Shown piece by piece: positions 31,380 to 46,067 of a stretch of DNA of 64,000 nucleotides (its first letter is position 1; the number at the start of each line of letters is the position of its first letter). Location: contig OY856187.1 of the NCBI GenBank assembly GCA_963693315.1, positions 79,558,796 through 79,622,795 on the forward strand. Reading direction: 5' to 3'. Position numbers and translations under genes: made by a program. The notes beneath the pieces are model-generated. The model searched no databases. It was given only the letters and a program-made list of their open reading frames with translations, and was not told the origin of the DNA. This stretch comes from Diogma glabrata (lineage: Eukaryota; Arthropoda; Insecta; Diptera; Cylindrotomidae).

Positions 31380-32560
31380 ATACTAAAAATATATTTTTTG
31401 CAATAACACAAAAACTGTGCACTGCAAAATTCTATAAAAATTGTAATGTTTCTTAAATTAAGTGCTCCTTCATATGACACCCCACTCATTTGAGTCAAAA
31501 TGGTTTTTTTTACTCTCACCACACCCATCCCCTAAACACACAGAAATATAATTATTTGAGACTTCGCTATGGTTTTCATTCATAATTTACCAATCTTCCT
31601 GTCTCTGTAAATTTTTTCAAATTTTTCTGTCAATCATCGTCGAAACGTAGGGAGCGGAACGATCTGAAACTTACACTTTTTTGACAATAACTCAAAAACT
31701 GTGCACCGCAAAATTCTAAAAACAATTGCAATGTTTTCTAAATTAGATGCTCTTTCAAATGACACCCCACTCGCTTCGTTATAATCTTCATACAAAATTT
31801 ACCGAATTCCCTAACACTGAATTTTTACAGATTTTTCTGTCAATCAGTGTCGCAACGTAGGGGGGAGACGGTCTGAATTTTGCACTTTTTTAACACTAAC
31901 TCAAAAACTGTGCACCGAAAAATTCTAAAAAAAATTGTAATGATTTCTAAATTAGGTGCTCTTTCAAATGATATCTCACTCGTTAGGGTCAAAAAAGGTT
32001 TTTTTCACCCTCCCTACCCCCGTTCCCTAAACACACAGAAATATAATTATTTGAGACTTCGCTATAATTTTCATTCCAAAGTTACCAAACTTCCTAACTC
32101 TGAATTTTTACAAATTTTTCTGTCAATCAGTGTCGAAACGTAGGGGGGTTGGGAAACGGTCTGAATTTTGCACTTTTTTGACAATAACTCAAAAACTGTG
32201 AACCGCAAAATTCTAAAAACAATAGTAATGTTTTCTAAATTAGATGCTCTTTCAAATGACACCCCACTTGACCACGTTTTAAATAGTGTTTTTACCCCTC
32301 CTCATATCCACCCTCTTAATAAATATAATTATGAGTGTGATACTTTCCTATATTTTCCATAAAAAACTTAATAATTTTTCTATCATTCTCACTACATTTG
32401 AAGATTTTCAATCAGTTAGGTTCGGAGCTAATCGAGGTAAGAAAACACGAAGAAAACGTCATCATTCAAAATTATACAAATAATGGTGAGGTGTAAAATT
32501 CCAAAATAAATTTTTAAGGAATACTGAAATGAAGCCCTTTCATACGATACCCTACTTGAA
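31380..32560. repeat. Satellite-like tandem array, about 285-bp unit
   Basis: Units share AATAACTCAAAAACTGTGCAC, TTCTAAATTAGRTGCTCTTT, CAAATGACACCCCACT, a T-run with ACCCCTCC, ACACACAGAAATATAATTAT and TCTGTCAATCAGTGTCG. The landmark ACTGTG recurs at 31414, 31698, 31907 and 32195, spacings of 284, 209 (one unit with a deletion of about 75 bp) and 288. A fifth, diverged unit runs to about 32560. A related inverted piece lies near 55400-55540. Confidence 0.88.
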
Positions 32561-32761
32561 TCTATAAAAAAATGTATTTTCTCAAAGATCTCACATCGTA
32601 ACCCTGTAAACCAAACAAAAACAACTTTAGTTTTATTTGTATCTGTCATCTTATGTGGACAGATTAGTTTTATACGCACTTCAAATTTCAGGTCCATAGC
32701 ATTTACAGTCTACGAGATAATCGATAAAATGTGAAAAACTCGTTTTACTCTCACCAATAGT

Positions 32762-32787
32762 GTTCCGTATAAAAAACGGAACCCTAA
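32762..32787. repeat. GTTCCGTAT...ACGGAACCCTA end-like hairpin
   Basis: GTTCCGT pairs with ACGGAAC around a 6-base spacer, followed by CCTAAAA. Sequences of this type recur at the ends of dispersed insect repeats. It may be the edge of the satellite-bearing element to its left. Confidence 0.45.
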
Positions 32788-32789
32788 AA

Positions 32790-33384
32790 GAACATAATGA
32801 AAGACATTTTCCCACTTAAGCAGAATATAAAAGAAATGATGTATGACTCGAAGATATTAGTTTTTTTTTCACTACAGGCTTGTTTATGGTTTATTTTTAA
32901 TTCATCGGTAACTATAAACAACAAATCAAATAATTTAGTAGTAATAATGATTGCTTCTCAGTCTTTTTTGTATAAAATCGTTAACTAATTTATTTGCAAT
33001 TATCAACAATTTAGTTTAATATCTATATCAATAAAAAAGGTTAAACAACAATCTTTTTATGAATAATGAATTAATTTTTCATATTTTTTATTATATATTA
33101 ATGTTTGTTTTTTGTTTACTTATCTGTTCAAAATCACTTTCACTTTTCTTTCACTTTGTGTTCATTAATGATTATTATATACAAAAAAAATATTTTTTTA
33201 TGAATAAACAGTTTTCTTTTTATTATTGTTTTAAGTCAAGTTTGAAGAAAATTTGTATCGTCAATCTTAGATTGTTTTAATTGAATTATGCTGTTAAGCT
33301 AGGTATTCTTGTTTGTGTATGTTAACTGTAACTGAGAATTTTTTGTTTTATTTTTTTTAGATCAAAAGTGTTGTATTATGTATG
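32790..33384. other. AT-rich stretch, nothing recognised
   Basis: Short frames such as 33059-33280 (+) are translated AT-rich DNA without motifs. Confidence 0.5.
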
Positions 33385-33386
33385 TA

Positions 33387-34762
33387 GGCCAGTAATAATA
33401 GGAGAAAAAATTAGAAAAAAAATAATTCGTACAAACTGACAGCGGGATATTGTAGAACACGATATTGTAATAGAGGGTAACATAAATCGAACCGACAGCT
33501 GCTATCCGGGGAGGGAGTGTGGTGGGTTTTTAGGGGTTCAAGACAGTTTTTCGTGATTTTTGGCTAAACCGTGCATCCTATCAAAAAGAGTTATATGTAA
33601 AAGTGGTAGGGAATAAAAAGATTTACAATTTTGCACGGACCATTTTTACCCTAACCTCAAAATTTTTCGAAAAAAATGCGAAAAACCGATTTTTCTTTGA
33701 CAAAAAAAATTTTACGAAGCTCAAACGTTGGCGAAAGATACCTCCCTCTATTTATTGCAAAAAGGCAGTAATTTTTTCGGAAGGAAATATTTAGACGTTG
33801 TTGTTAAATTTAATTTAAAAAAAAAACAAATTTTTAACTGCGATTCCTCTTAAAACTACGCCTTCTATATAGTTTTGTTTTGGCTCACTAACTAGTTGTT
33901 ACGTGTACTTTTGATAAGTGGTAAAAATAGGTATACTGCTAAGGAAAAAATAGCGGGAAAATTGAAAAAACCGAAAAAATCGCATGTTTATATTTGCATA
34001 TTTATCGTTGAATAATTGTTACTAATTAATAAAATCATTTAAATTTTTATGATTACGTAAACGACGATCATTTGGAAATACATTTATGAATAATTATATA
34101 CTTTCGTTACTTTTAGTTTATTTAAGTAACTAAAAAGTAAATTTTATTCTTCAAACATATCGATCACATATCTATCGGTTTCTTCAATTTTCCCGCCATT
34201 TTTTCCTTAGCAGTATACCTTTTTTTACCACTTATTAATAGTAGACGTAACAACGAGTTAGTGAGCCAAAACAGAACTCTGTAGGAGGCGTAGTTTTAAG
34301 AGGAATCGCAGTTACAATTTTGTTTTTTTTTTTAAATTTAATTTAACAACAACGTCTAAATATTTCCTTCCGAAAAAATTATTGCCTTTTTGCAATAAAT
34401 AGAGGTATCTTTTGCCAACGATTGAGCTTCGTAAAATTTTTTTTGTCAAAGAAAAAAAGAAAAAAATCGGTTTTTCCCATTTTTTTTCGAAAAATTTTGA
34501 GGTTAGGGTAAAAATGGTCCGTGCAAAAGTTGTAGATCTTTTTATTCCCTACCACTTATACGTATAACTCTTGCACGGTTTAGACAAAAATCACAAAAAC
34601 TGCCTTCAACCCCTAAAAAGCCACCCCCACCCCCCCCCCCCCGGATAGCAGCTGTCGGTTCGATTTATGTTTCCCTCTTTTACAATATCGTATTCCACAA
34701 TATCCCGCTGTCAGTTTGCTGTAACAAATTTTTTTGTTGTTCAAATACTATTTTTACTGGCC
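33387..34762. mobile_element. 1.38-kb palindromic (foldback) element
   Basis: The left arm from 33387 and right arm to 34762 are inverted copies of each other over about 600 bp each, with a loop near 33990-34165. Ends are GGCCAGTAATAATAG and, inverted, GGCCAGTAAAAATAG, flanked by TA at 33385-33386 and 34763-34764. The arms are unusually well matched: the block CGACAGCTGCTATCCGG, the block with CCTCAAAATTTTTCGAAAAA, and the TAGCAGTATACCT block all recur inverted. The outer 40 bp next to each end match poorly. It has no coding capacity. It resembles long-TIR MITEs and foldback elements. Confidence 0.9.
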
Positions 34763-34764
34763 TA

Positions 34765-35169
34765 ATAGTAGGAATTACAATTTCTGTCACAACACATTGG
34801 TCACTCAACAACATGCGTTCTGAGGGGCTGATGAACGCAAATTTTGTTGCTGTTTGTTTTATATTTATTTTTAAAGGGTGATAGCTAAACATGTGGTAGC
34901 GAAAATCCGAAGTTCTACGTCCACGTCGTACTACCAGGGCAACGGTAACAGAATTAGGTTGGTTTAGTTGAGAAGGGCAGAGTATACTGCTGATACACAA
35001 TGATTCCGCACCATGGCGAGTCATTGGCGCCATAAAACCAAAACAACAGTAACAATAACGACTCTCGCGCAGCTGAACTGGCTATAATCTAGTAATTTCT
35101 AGCACTTTCTTCCCTCATAAGAGAATTCACAAGGCAACGTGGAAATCAAACATAGAAGAGCATGACATC
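34765..35169. other. Spacer between foldback element and RTE-like LINE
   Basis: No domain is recognised on either strand. It may hold decayed endonuclease sequence of the downstream LINE, but no motif supports this. Confidence 0.35.
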
Positions 35170-39360
<4,191 letters not shown>

Positions 39361-39394
39361 AAATCGATTGGCGTTTATTGTTGCAGAATAAAAA

Positions 39395-40010
39395 TGTTAA
39401 CCAAGCAACTGCATTGATCGCGTTCATTATTCTACTGGAAATGAACATTTTTATTCAACTAGTATTGTGAAAAAGAAAAATGGTTCCAAATCCTGGTTTT
39501 CTGAAGAATGTTCTATAGCTAAAATCAACAAAATGTTGGCGTTTGACAAACACCAGAGTGATAAATCTTCTAACAGTCGATCTCTTTATATCAGGGCTAG
39601 AAACAACTGTCATAGTATATTTAAAAAAGCTAAATTTCTTTTCAATTCGAACGCTAGAGCATAAAATTTTACGCGCCACAAAAGGCAGCCGATCGTATTA
39701 GAATTTTATCCGAGAGGTTGGCAATAACTTTATCAAATCTTCTATTCACTATTAATGATAACCAAGGAAACCCCTGTAACGGAAATCAAGCGAAGGCAGA
39801 TCTACTTGCGGCAAAATTTGCTGCTAACTCTGTCGTCGATGATTCCAGTGTAAATCCGCCGAACATTTCACTTATCCAATCATCAATAAACAACATTTAC
39901 TTTCGTCCAAGAATTTTGCGGTCAACATTGCTTAATCTAGATCTTAGCAAATCGGTCCGGACGGCATACCACCTATTGTACTAAAACGTTGCGCTGATAT
40001 TTCAACTTTC
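39395..40010 (+). pseudogene. CR1/Jockey-like LINE, pre-RT fragment
   Basis: The plus-strand reads VNQATALIAFII, then SKSWFSEECSIAKINKMLAF with LYIRARNNCHSIFKKAK (39467-39664), then INDNQGNPCNGNQAKADLLA, AAKFAANSVVDDSSVNPPNI and LLNLDLSKS (39718-39984). After a one-base slip GPDGIPPIVLKRCADIS follows, the RT entry motif. The match stops near 40010. This is the linker between endonuclease and RT of an ORF2. At least two frameshifts occur and the rest of RT is missing. Confidence 0.8.
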
Positions 40011-41072
40011 CTTTCCTATCATTAACACGTGCATAAAGCATTAGAGGTTTATAACCCAAGTGATTAACCAAAAAGTATTATATAAGTATATATATTTAAT
40101 TATATGTATATTATAAAAGTATATATATTTGAACATATAATTTAGTGATTTTTCCTAATATTTTCGATTTCTATGAATTCCTTCCTCCAAGTTTTTTTAA
40201 AGTGTTTACGTCGGTTTTAAAGTGTCTACAAAACTTCTTGGATCCTCCGCTAAATTAAATCTTCCAATCATATCTAAATTAAATCCCTAAACCATCGACC
40301 ACGGGTGCGAGCTCCAGTATTTAAGGGTGCGGAGTTGGAATTTTACCAATCTACGTGAAGACAGAAAATAAAGATAATTTGAACAATTTGTTTAAACAAA
40401 TAATTAAAAGTGTAATATTTTTATTCATTAAAAATGTTTTAAATATTTGCGTCCAAAGAGTTTAAGTATAGAAAAACAAAAGAAAATTATAAATAAATTA
40501 CCATAGTTTTCCTATAGAAATTTAAAAAACCATATGCGTTCCTATATGCTGGTTTTGGTAGAGGTTGTACCTAAACTGTCGGCGATTATTACGATTTATA
40601 CGAATAACTTGGCACTGACCCTACTTTCCTTTTATTTCACAAAGAAAAAAATTGGCTGTCACGTGAATATATTTTAAATCGTGTGTACAAATTGCGAACC
40701 GATATTATTCAGGTTGTTACAAATCAAGTCATTTAGCCATTTAGCTGAAGAATTCAGTAATACCTGGCGGAAATAACAGATATGTTCACGCACCTGAAAG
40801 AGTTAAATATTTCTATGCAACAATTTGGAGTGAACGATTGCAGCGAAAAAGAATAGACTTCGTTTGTCCTAAAACTTCCTATATAAAATTTGATTGAGTT
40901 AACATGGCTAACAAGAAGAATTTTTCAAACTTGCCTTTGCTTGAAGAAGATCTTATTTTGAATGACGAAAAAAGCAATATTGCCATCGCAGTTTACGCAA
41001 AAGATTCGCTTAACAATCTTTTGCTGAATACTTCGCTACTGGAAGATATCGATTTTTGATAAAAATGGATAT
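40011..41072. other. AT-rich stretch, nothing recognised
   Basis: No frame with motifs is seen. The segment near 40700-41000 is less AT-rich and could be decayed coding sequence, but no family is recognised. Confidence 0.4.
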
Positions 41073-41262
41073 TACACTGAAAAGAAAAAAATTGGTTATA
41101 CATTCCTCGATTCGTGTCCTGTCACGGTAACATCGCATTCGGTTGTTGTGTCTCCATATTACCTGTTTAAAGGTATGGTAACCGAATTTGCGGTTATAGC
41201 ATGAAAGAGAACATTCGGTTGGCACAAAAGAGGATGTAGTGATCGAATTTTTTGTTTCAATA
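41073..41262. mobile_element. Candidate short MITE with CACTGAAAA end
   Basis: It starts CACTGAAAAGAAAAAAATTGG after TA and ends AATTTTTTGTTTCAATA, giving imperfect inverted ends about 190 bp apart. Its right part (ATTCGGTTGGCACAAAAGAGG and what follows) recurs near 42375-42425, ending TTTTTTCTTTCAGTG, so at least one end is repeated in the window. Confidence 0.45.
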
Positions 41263-42856
41263 TAAATTCATTTATTTTTAATCTGGCTTTATTTTTAATC
41301 TGTCTCAATGGATGATGTGATTTATTAAAGATGATGTTAGTGTGCTACATTAACATCATACCTACGATTAGCTGAAATAGCACTTCAGTATCTTGTGTTT
41401 TTTTGCCACAACGTATTTGCGTCATTAGTGCACATGCAAGAAATCAGGCGTGTGGCTATTTGATAGAAATTCCCCATTTTTTTAAGTATAATTGATCAAA
41501 ATCAACAGCAAAAAATCATTAAACCATAAATTTTTATCGAATATTTTTTATTTCAGATAACATTTCAAATAGCATTAAGGTTTTCAATGAAAGTCACAAA
41601 GAACTAGATATTGATTTTCTTCAAATATGTTATGGACCGAAATAAAAAATATCTTATGCGTATTATTTGTTTTTCAATTACAAAATATTACTTTTTTGGG
41701 AAAGGGATGCGAGAATATTGTTTGAAAATTTTAGGGATGCCGGTAGCTAAAAAGGTTAAAACCACTACTCTGAACCAACCACTTCATTTGAACCATCGTG
41801 TTGAACTGCAATGTTACAACCTTATAAGTCGGTGTTCAAGGAATAAGGTCATTCATTGCGTCCATTCACATCTCTGATTAAAACATAGCATTGAGTAAAA
41901 AATAGGTGTTTAATTGAGATTTCATATTGTAACGAGCGGTTTTGAGGTCAGAAGTACAACAAGCAATCCTGCGCCTCGGGGTGCGCCTGAGTTGGCTCCG
42001 GCCAGTCTCAGTTTGTGGGTTCGGTAAATTTTATCCTCAGTTTACTACAAATGTTGAAATGCACGCGATTAGCTTTAAAAGGAGACTGAATTAAAGGTGC
42101 AAAGAAAAGGAACTCTGACGACACCAAAAATCCAGAGGAACCGAGACTATCACCATTTCAAATATAATTATTAAATTTTAATCACAAACAACAAAGAAAC
42201 AATTTCACTCACCCCTGTAGTAGTTGTCGGAGATGAGTCAAAAATTTGAAATATCCATAAAGATCGGCAATTACACCCTCTGGCCGTTGCCGCCGAATAA
42301 GCCGCTGTGTTGTTGTTTCCATATATTGAGTTCTTGAAGCTTAGACAACAGAATTTGAGATAATAGTGACAGGATTATTCGGTTGGTACAAAACAGGTCG
42401 TAGTAGCTGATTTTTTCTTTCAGTGCATACTTATAAAATTGTTCTTAAACGAAATCACAACCTAAGTTGTTTAATATAAATATACAATAGGAGACCACGC
42501 GTTAGGTTGAATAGAAGATTTCTTCAAATCGATGTTGAAGATAATATAGTACCTCACAGCACTAGATTGATTCTAGTTTAATTAAGATCTGGTTGGTCGC
42601 TGACATTGACAAGTAACCGGATGTGAGGACACACCACATGATGTAAATCAACTATTTACATTTCCAGAAAAGAACAATCCTGACGAAAAAAGATCTGTAG
42701 AGTAACGCCCTAAAAGAGTAATGCAGCGTTTCTGAATTTAACGAATAAGGTATTCGGGTAGCAATCAACCCGTCGGTACAACAAAAATATCAGTATTATT
42801 TTTAATGTTGATAAAAATATAATTTAATATTTTAATTTATTTAATATTTTAATTTT
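41263..42856. other. Mixed stretch, one related MITE end
   Basis: 42375-42425 matches the right end of the 41073 element. A GC-richer patch (41975-42030) has no recognised identity. No gene is supported; 41611-41877 (+) is an 88-codon frame without motifs. Confidence 0.4.
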
Positions 42857-43518
42857 TCTAAATATTTATTTCCTAATTTATTACTGAAATTTATTTTATG
42901 CAAGTGAAAAAGTTTTTTGCAAAAAAATAAAAAATTTCGAAATAGTTATTTGTGTAAATTGTGCAAAAAGTGCACATTTGTTGCACGATGCATGAAGTTT
43001 GCAGCTAGAGACGAAGTCGAGAGCTTCAACCATGCTGAGTACTGCATGGTTGACTTCGTCTCGAGCTGCAATTTTCATGCATCGTGCAACAAATATGCTT
43101 TTTCGACGTGCTGCACACAACATTTTTTCTATGAGCTTAAGGTACTTTTTGCACTAGTGCAAAAAAATTAAAAATTTGGCACAGTTATAAATATTTATTT
43201 CCTAATTTATTACTGAAATTTATTTTATGCAAGTGAAAAAGTTTTTTGCAAAAAAATAAAAAATGTCGAAATAGTTATTTGTGAAAATTGTGCAAAAAGT
43301 GCACATTTGTTGCACGATGCATGAAGTTTGCAGCTAGAGACGAAGTCGAGAGCTGCAACCATGCTGAGTACTGCATGGTTGACTTCGTCTCGAGCTGCAA
43401 TTTTCATGCATCGTGCAACAAATATGCTTTTTCCACGTGCTGCACACAACATTTTTTCTATGAGCTTAAGGTACTTTTTGCACTAGTGCAAAAAATTAAA
43501 ATTTTGGCACAGTTTATA
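42857..43518. repeat. Two tandem 329-bp hairpin modules
   Basis: Two nearly identical units begin near 42857 and 43188; the landmark TTGCACGATGCATGAAG recurs at 42981 and 43310, exactly 329 bp apart. Each unit is itself a large imperfect palindrome: TTGCACGATGCATGAA, TTGCAGCT, GAGACGAAGTC and AACCATGC reappear inverted after an 8-base loop (TGAGTACT). Outer parts (GTTTTTTGCAAAAAAATAAA and its inverted partner) pair more loosely. Frames on both strands encode the same FVARCMKxAARDEV peptide because of the palindrome. Confidence 0.92.
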
Positions 43519-43559
43519 TTGCAAGAAATAGTTACTTTTGCACGATCGTAGAAAAAAAT

Positions 43560-45490
43560 ATATTTAAAATTTTTGCTGAAAATCCCTCAAATTCCGGATC
43601 CCATCATTCCCTATTAAATCCAGCTATATCATTTCATCGGATGATCTCTGAATTACATTGCAAATTATCCGACTCTCGTTACAACCATATTGTCTCAAAG
43701 AGAGAGTCAACTAGACCAGTTAGCATTTGCAAACTGTTTAGTTGCTAGAATCTAAGTTAAAGATCCTCTACCTTAAAGCAATCAAATAATTTAAACCATT
43801 AAAGCTGACTACATATATGCTGTTCCTTCTCCTTTTAAGCACAAACACACTCAAAGTTAAGAAAACAAAAATTATTGGTTTCATAAAATCTTCGTTTAGA
43901 TATAAAACTGGCTAATGTATAATCTTCATTATTGTAATTGCTTTTCTTATCTTATGGTTGATGTAATATGGAAACCAACATATTTCAACAACATATCTCA
44001 AAAATATTTGTCGTCACAAATTTTTCAACTTGACAGTTATTCTAAACATGTCCAAGTTCATGCTACAACATCGTGCCAATTAAACCACTTTTTCTTGTTT
44101 AGTGGCATTTATTCTCGACTAAGTAGTTTAGTATGTAAACCTCAATTGGGGAAATTTTGACGATTTGTTTGGAACAATGTGAAAGTGTGTTTTATGGTGT
44201 TTTCGATTATTCTGTTTAAAAAAAAAGGTGGGTTTTTCTATTTTCAATAGCTACTGGTCGATACTAGTTTATTTTAATACAAATTTGTTTTGTTGCACTC
44301 GGATTAACTAAATAGCTTCTGAATATAACTCAATCTTTTTTTCAAAATTTGTTGAAATTATTAGAAGTTTAACACTTCAAACAATCCTTTCGACAAAACT
44401 TCACACTTTACATCTGTTTCATAACTCTTGATGTATAATATAAAACATATGACGAAAGAAAAGAAAAATTATATAACTTTCTTTACATCCACTTAAACCA
44501 AAAATTGTAAAATGCATAAATAATAGAATGAAATATAATAGAATTCGTCTTTAACAACAATTGTGTCAGTCAAGTCAAGATAAATAGAATATTATTAACA
44601 CATCTTTTCTATTCTCTTATTTTATGACTGCATAATTCAATTCTTAAGTGTATATATCATTTTTAATAAGTTTTAAATTACAAAACAAAACATAAAACTT
44701 CAAACTCGTAATAAAACGAATAAAAAGAAAAATTGTGTTAGTTTTACGACAAGTTCTAGTTTCATACCAGTAGCACAACGGAAAAAGTTATTTATAAATA
44801 TTTTTTATTATTCACAAATCTTCTTCTCTACGACGATATAATATTCCCTTATTATACATACAATTTCAATCAAAAATAAATTAATGTTGATACATATATC
44901 TATTACAAATATAGATTTCATAATAATTTCTATTGAGAGTAAAAAAAATTCATCAATTTATTTCGCGAATGAATGAATTATTGTATATTGCAATTATTTT
45001 TATAAAAAAATGATTTTTATTTCTCATTGCAATAAGTTCAATAACCTAGATACATTGAATAACCATTGTGTTTTTTTGTCGTTTGAGTATATATCAGAAA
45101 CAAGTTCAATAAAAAGAACAATATAAACGACTTATTCAAAAACGATTTTTAAATAAGAAAGACGGCAGGCAGGCACGCAAACAACCCTTTTATTTAACAA
45201 AAGTCAAAATTTATGTTTATGAAAACAAGTGGATTCCAATAGAATAAAGTCAACGACGAGTACAGTTTTAATGACGGATTGTTTTGAATGGATTCAGAAA
45301 AATGAATCATAAGAGGTATAGAAGTTAAATTTTGTAATGAAAAAATATTTTTTAAGGAAAATCCTTGAGTATTGTTGAAAATGATTTAGATAAAGGTACG
45401 TAAATATATGTTAACAGTTCATAAACGTTTTGAAAAGTGGGGTAGAACTTAATAGGTTTGTTGTAACCATAAACCCATTTCGTTACCATG
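43560..45490. other. AT-rich stretch, nothing recognised
   Basis: No motif-bearing frame or repeat is seen up to the assembly gap. Confidence 0.5.
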
Positions 45491-45690
45491 NNNNNNNNNN
45501 NNNNNNNNNNNNNNNNNNNNNNNNNNNNNNNNNNNNNNNNNNNNNNNNNNNNNNNNNNNNNNNNNNNNNNNNNNNNNNNNNNNNNNNNNNNNNNNNNNNN
45601 NNNNNNNNNNNNNNNNNNNNNNNNNNNNNNNNNNNNNNNNNNNNNNNNNNNNNNNNNNNNNNNNNNNNNNNNNNNNNNNNNNNNNNNNNN
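45491..45690. other. Assembly gap (200 N)
   Basis: Exactly 200 N bases suggests a placeholder of unknown true size. It hides the left part of the adjacent LTR and perhaps a whole LTR element. Confidence 0.98.
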
Positions 45691-46067
45691 CACTTATAAC
45701 TTTACACAAAAACTAATTTAAAGATCACTTTTATAATTTTAACTTCACTATCGCAGGTTTAAAATAAAACTAATTAAAAACTACAAGAAGCAATTTCCTT
45801 ATATACATTCTGCTTAATCTCTAGAAATTTCTAGGTCACTTTTTAGAAACCTTGAGAAAATATTAGAATATTCGATTGTTTTACGTTACGTTGATTTGAT
45901 TCATAAAATCATAAAACAAATAGACCTTAATTCTAAGAATATGTACAACAACAACAATGTTTATTTCATTAATCTGTTGTAGTATTTTGTTGATTTGATT
46001 TTCCTAGAAGTGACCGTAATCGTCTAGATTTTTCTGTAATCGTCTAGATTTTTCTGCAATCGTAACA
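45691..46067 (-). repeat. Partial LTR beside the gap
   Basis: It matches 18110-18478 of the solo LTR nearly base for base, including AAAGATCACTTTTATAATTTTAAC, the tandem TCTAGATTTTTCTG units and the CGTAACA terminus, followed by ATAT. Its left half is in the gap. High similarity to the solo LTR suggests the family moved recently. Confidence 0.85.

Noticed and set aside
33603..33794. Frame in the left arm of the large palindrome
   Set aside because: It has no motif and is not preserved in the inverted arm.
42896..43551. Four similar frames with FVARCMKxAARDEV on both strands
   Set aside because: The shared peptide follows from the palindrome and the tandem duplication. It has no independent coding evidence.
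45352..45721. Four frames spanning the N block
   Set aside because: They are open only because N carries no stop codons.
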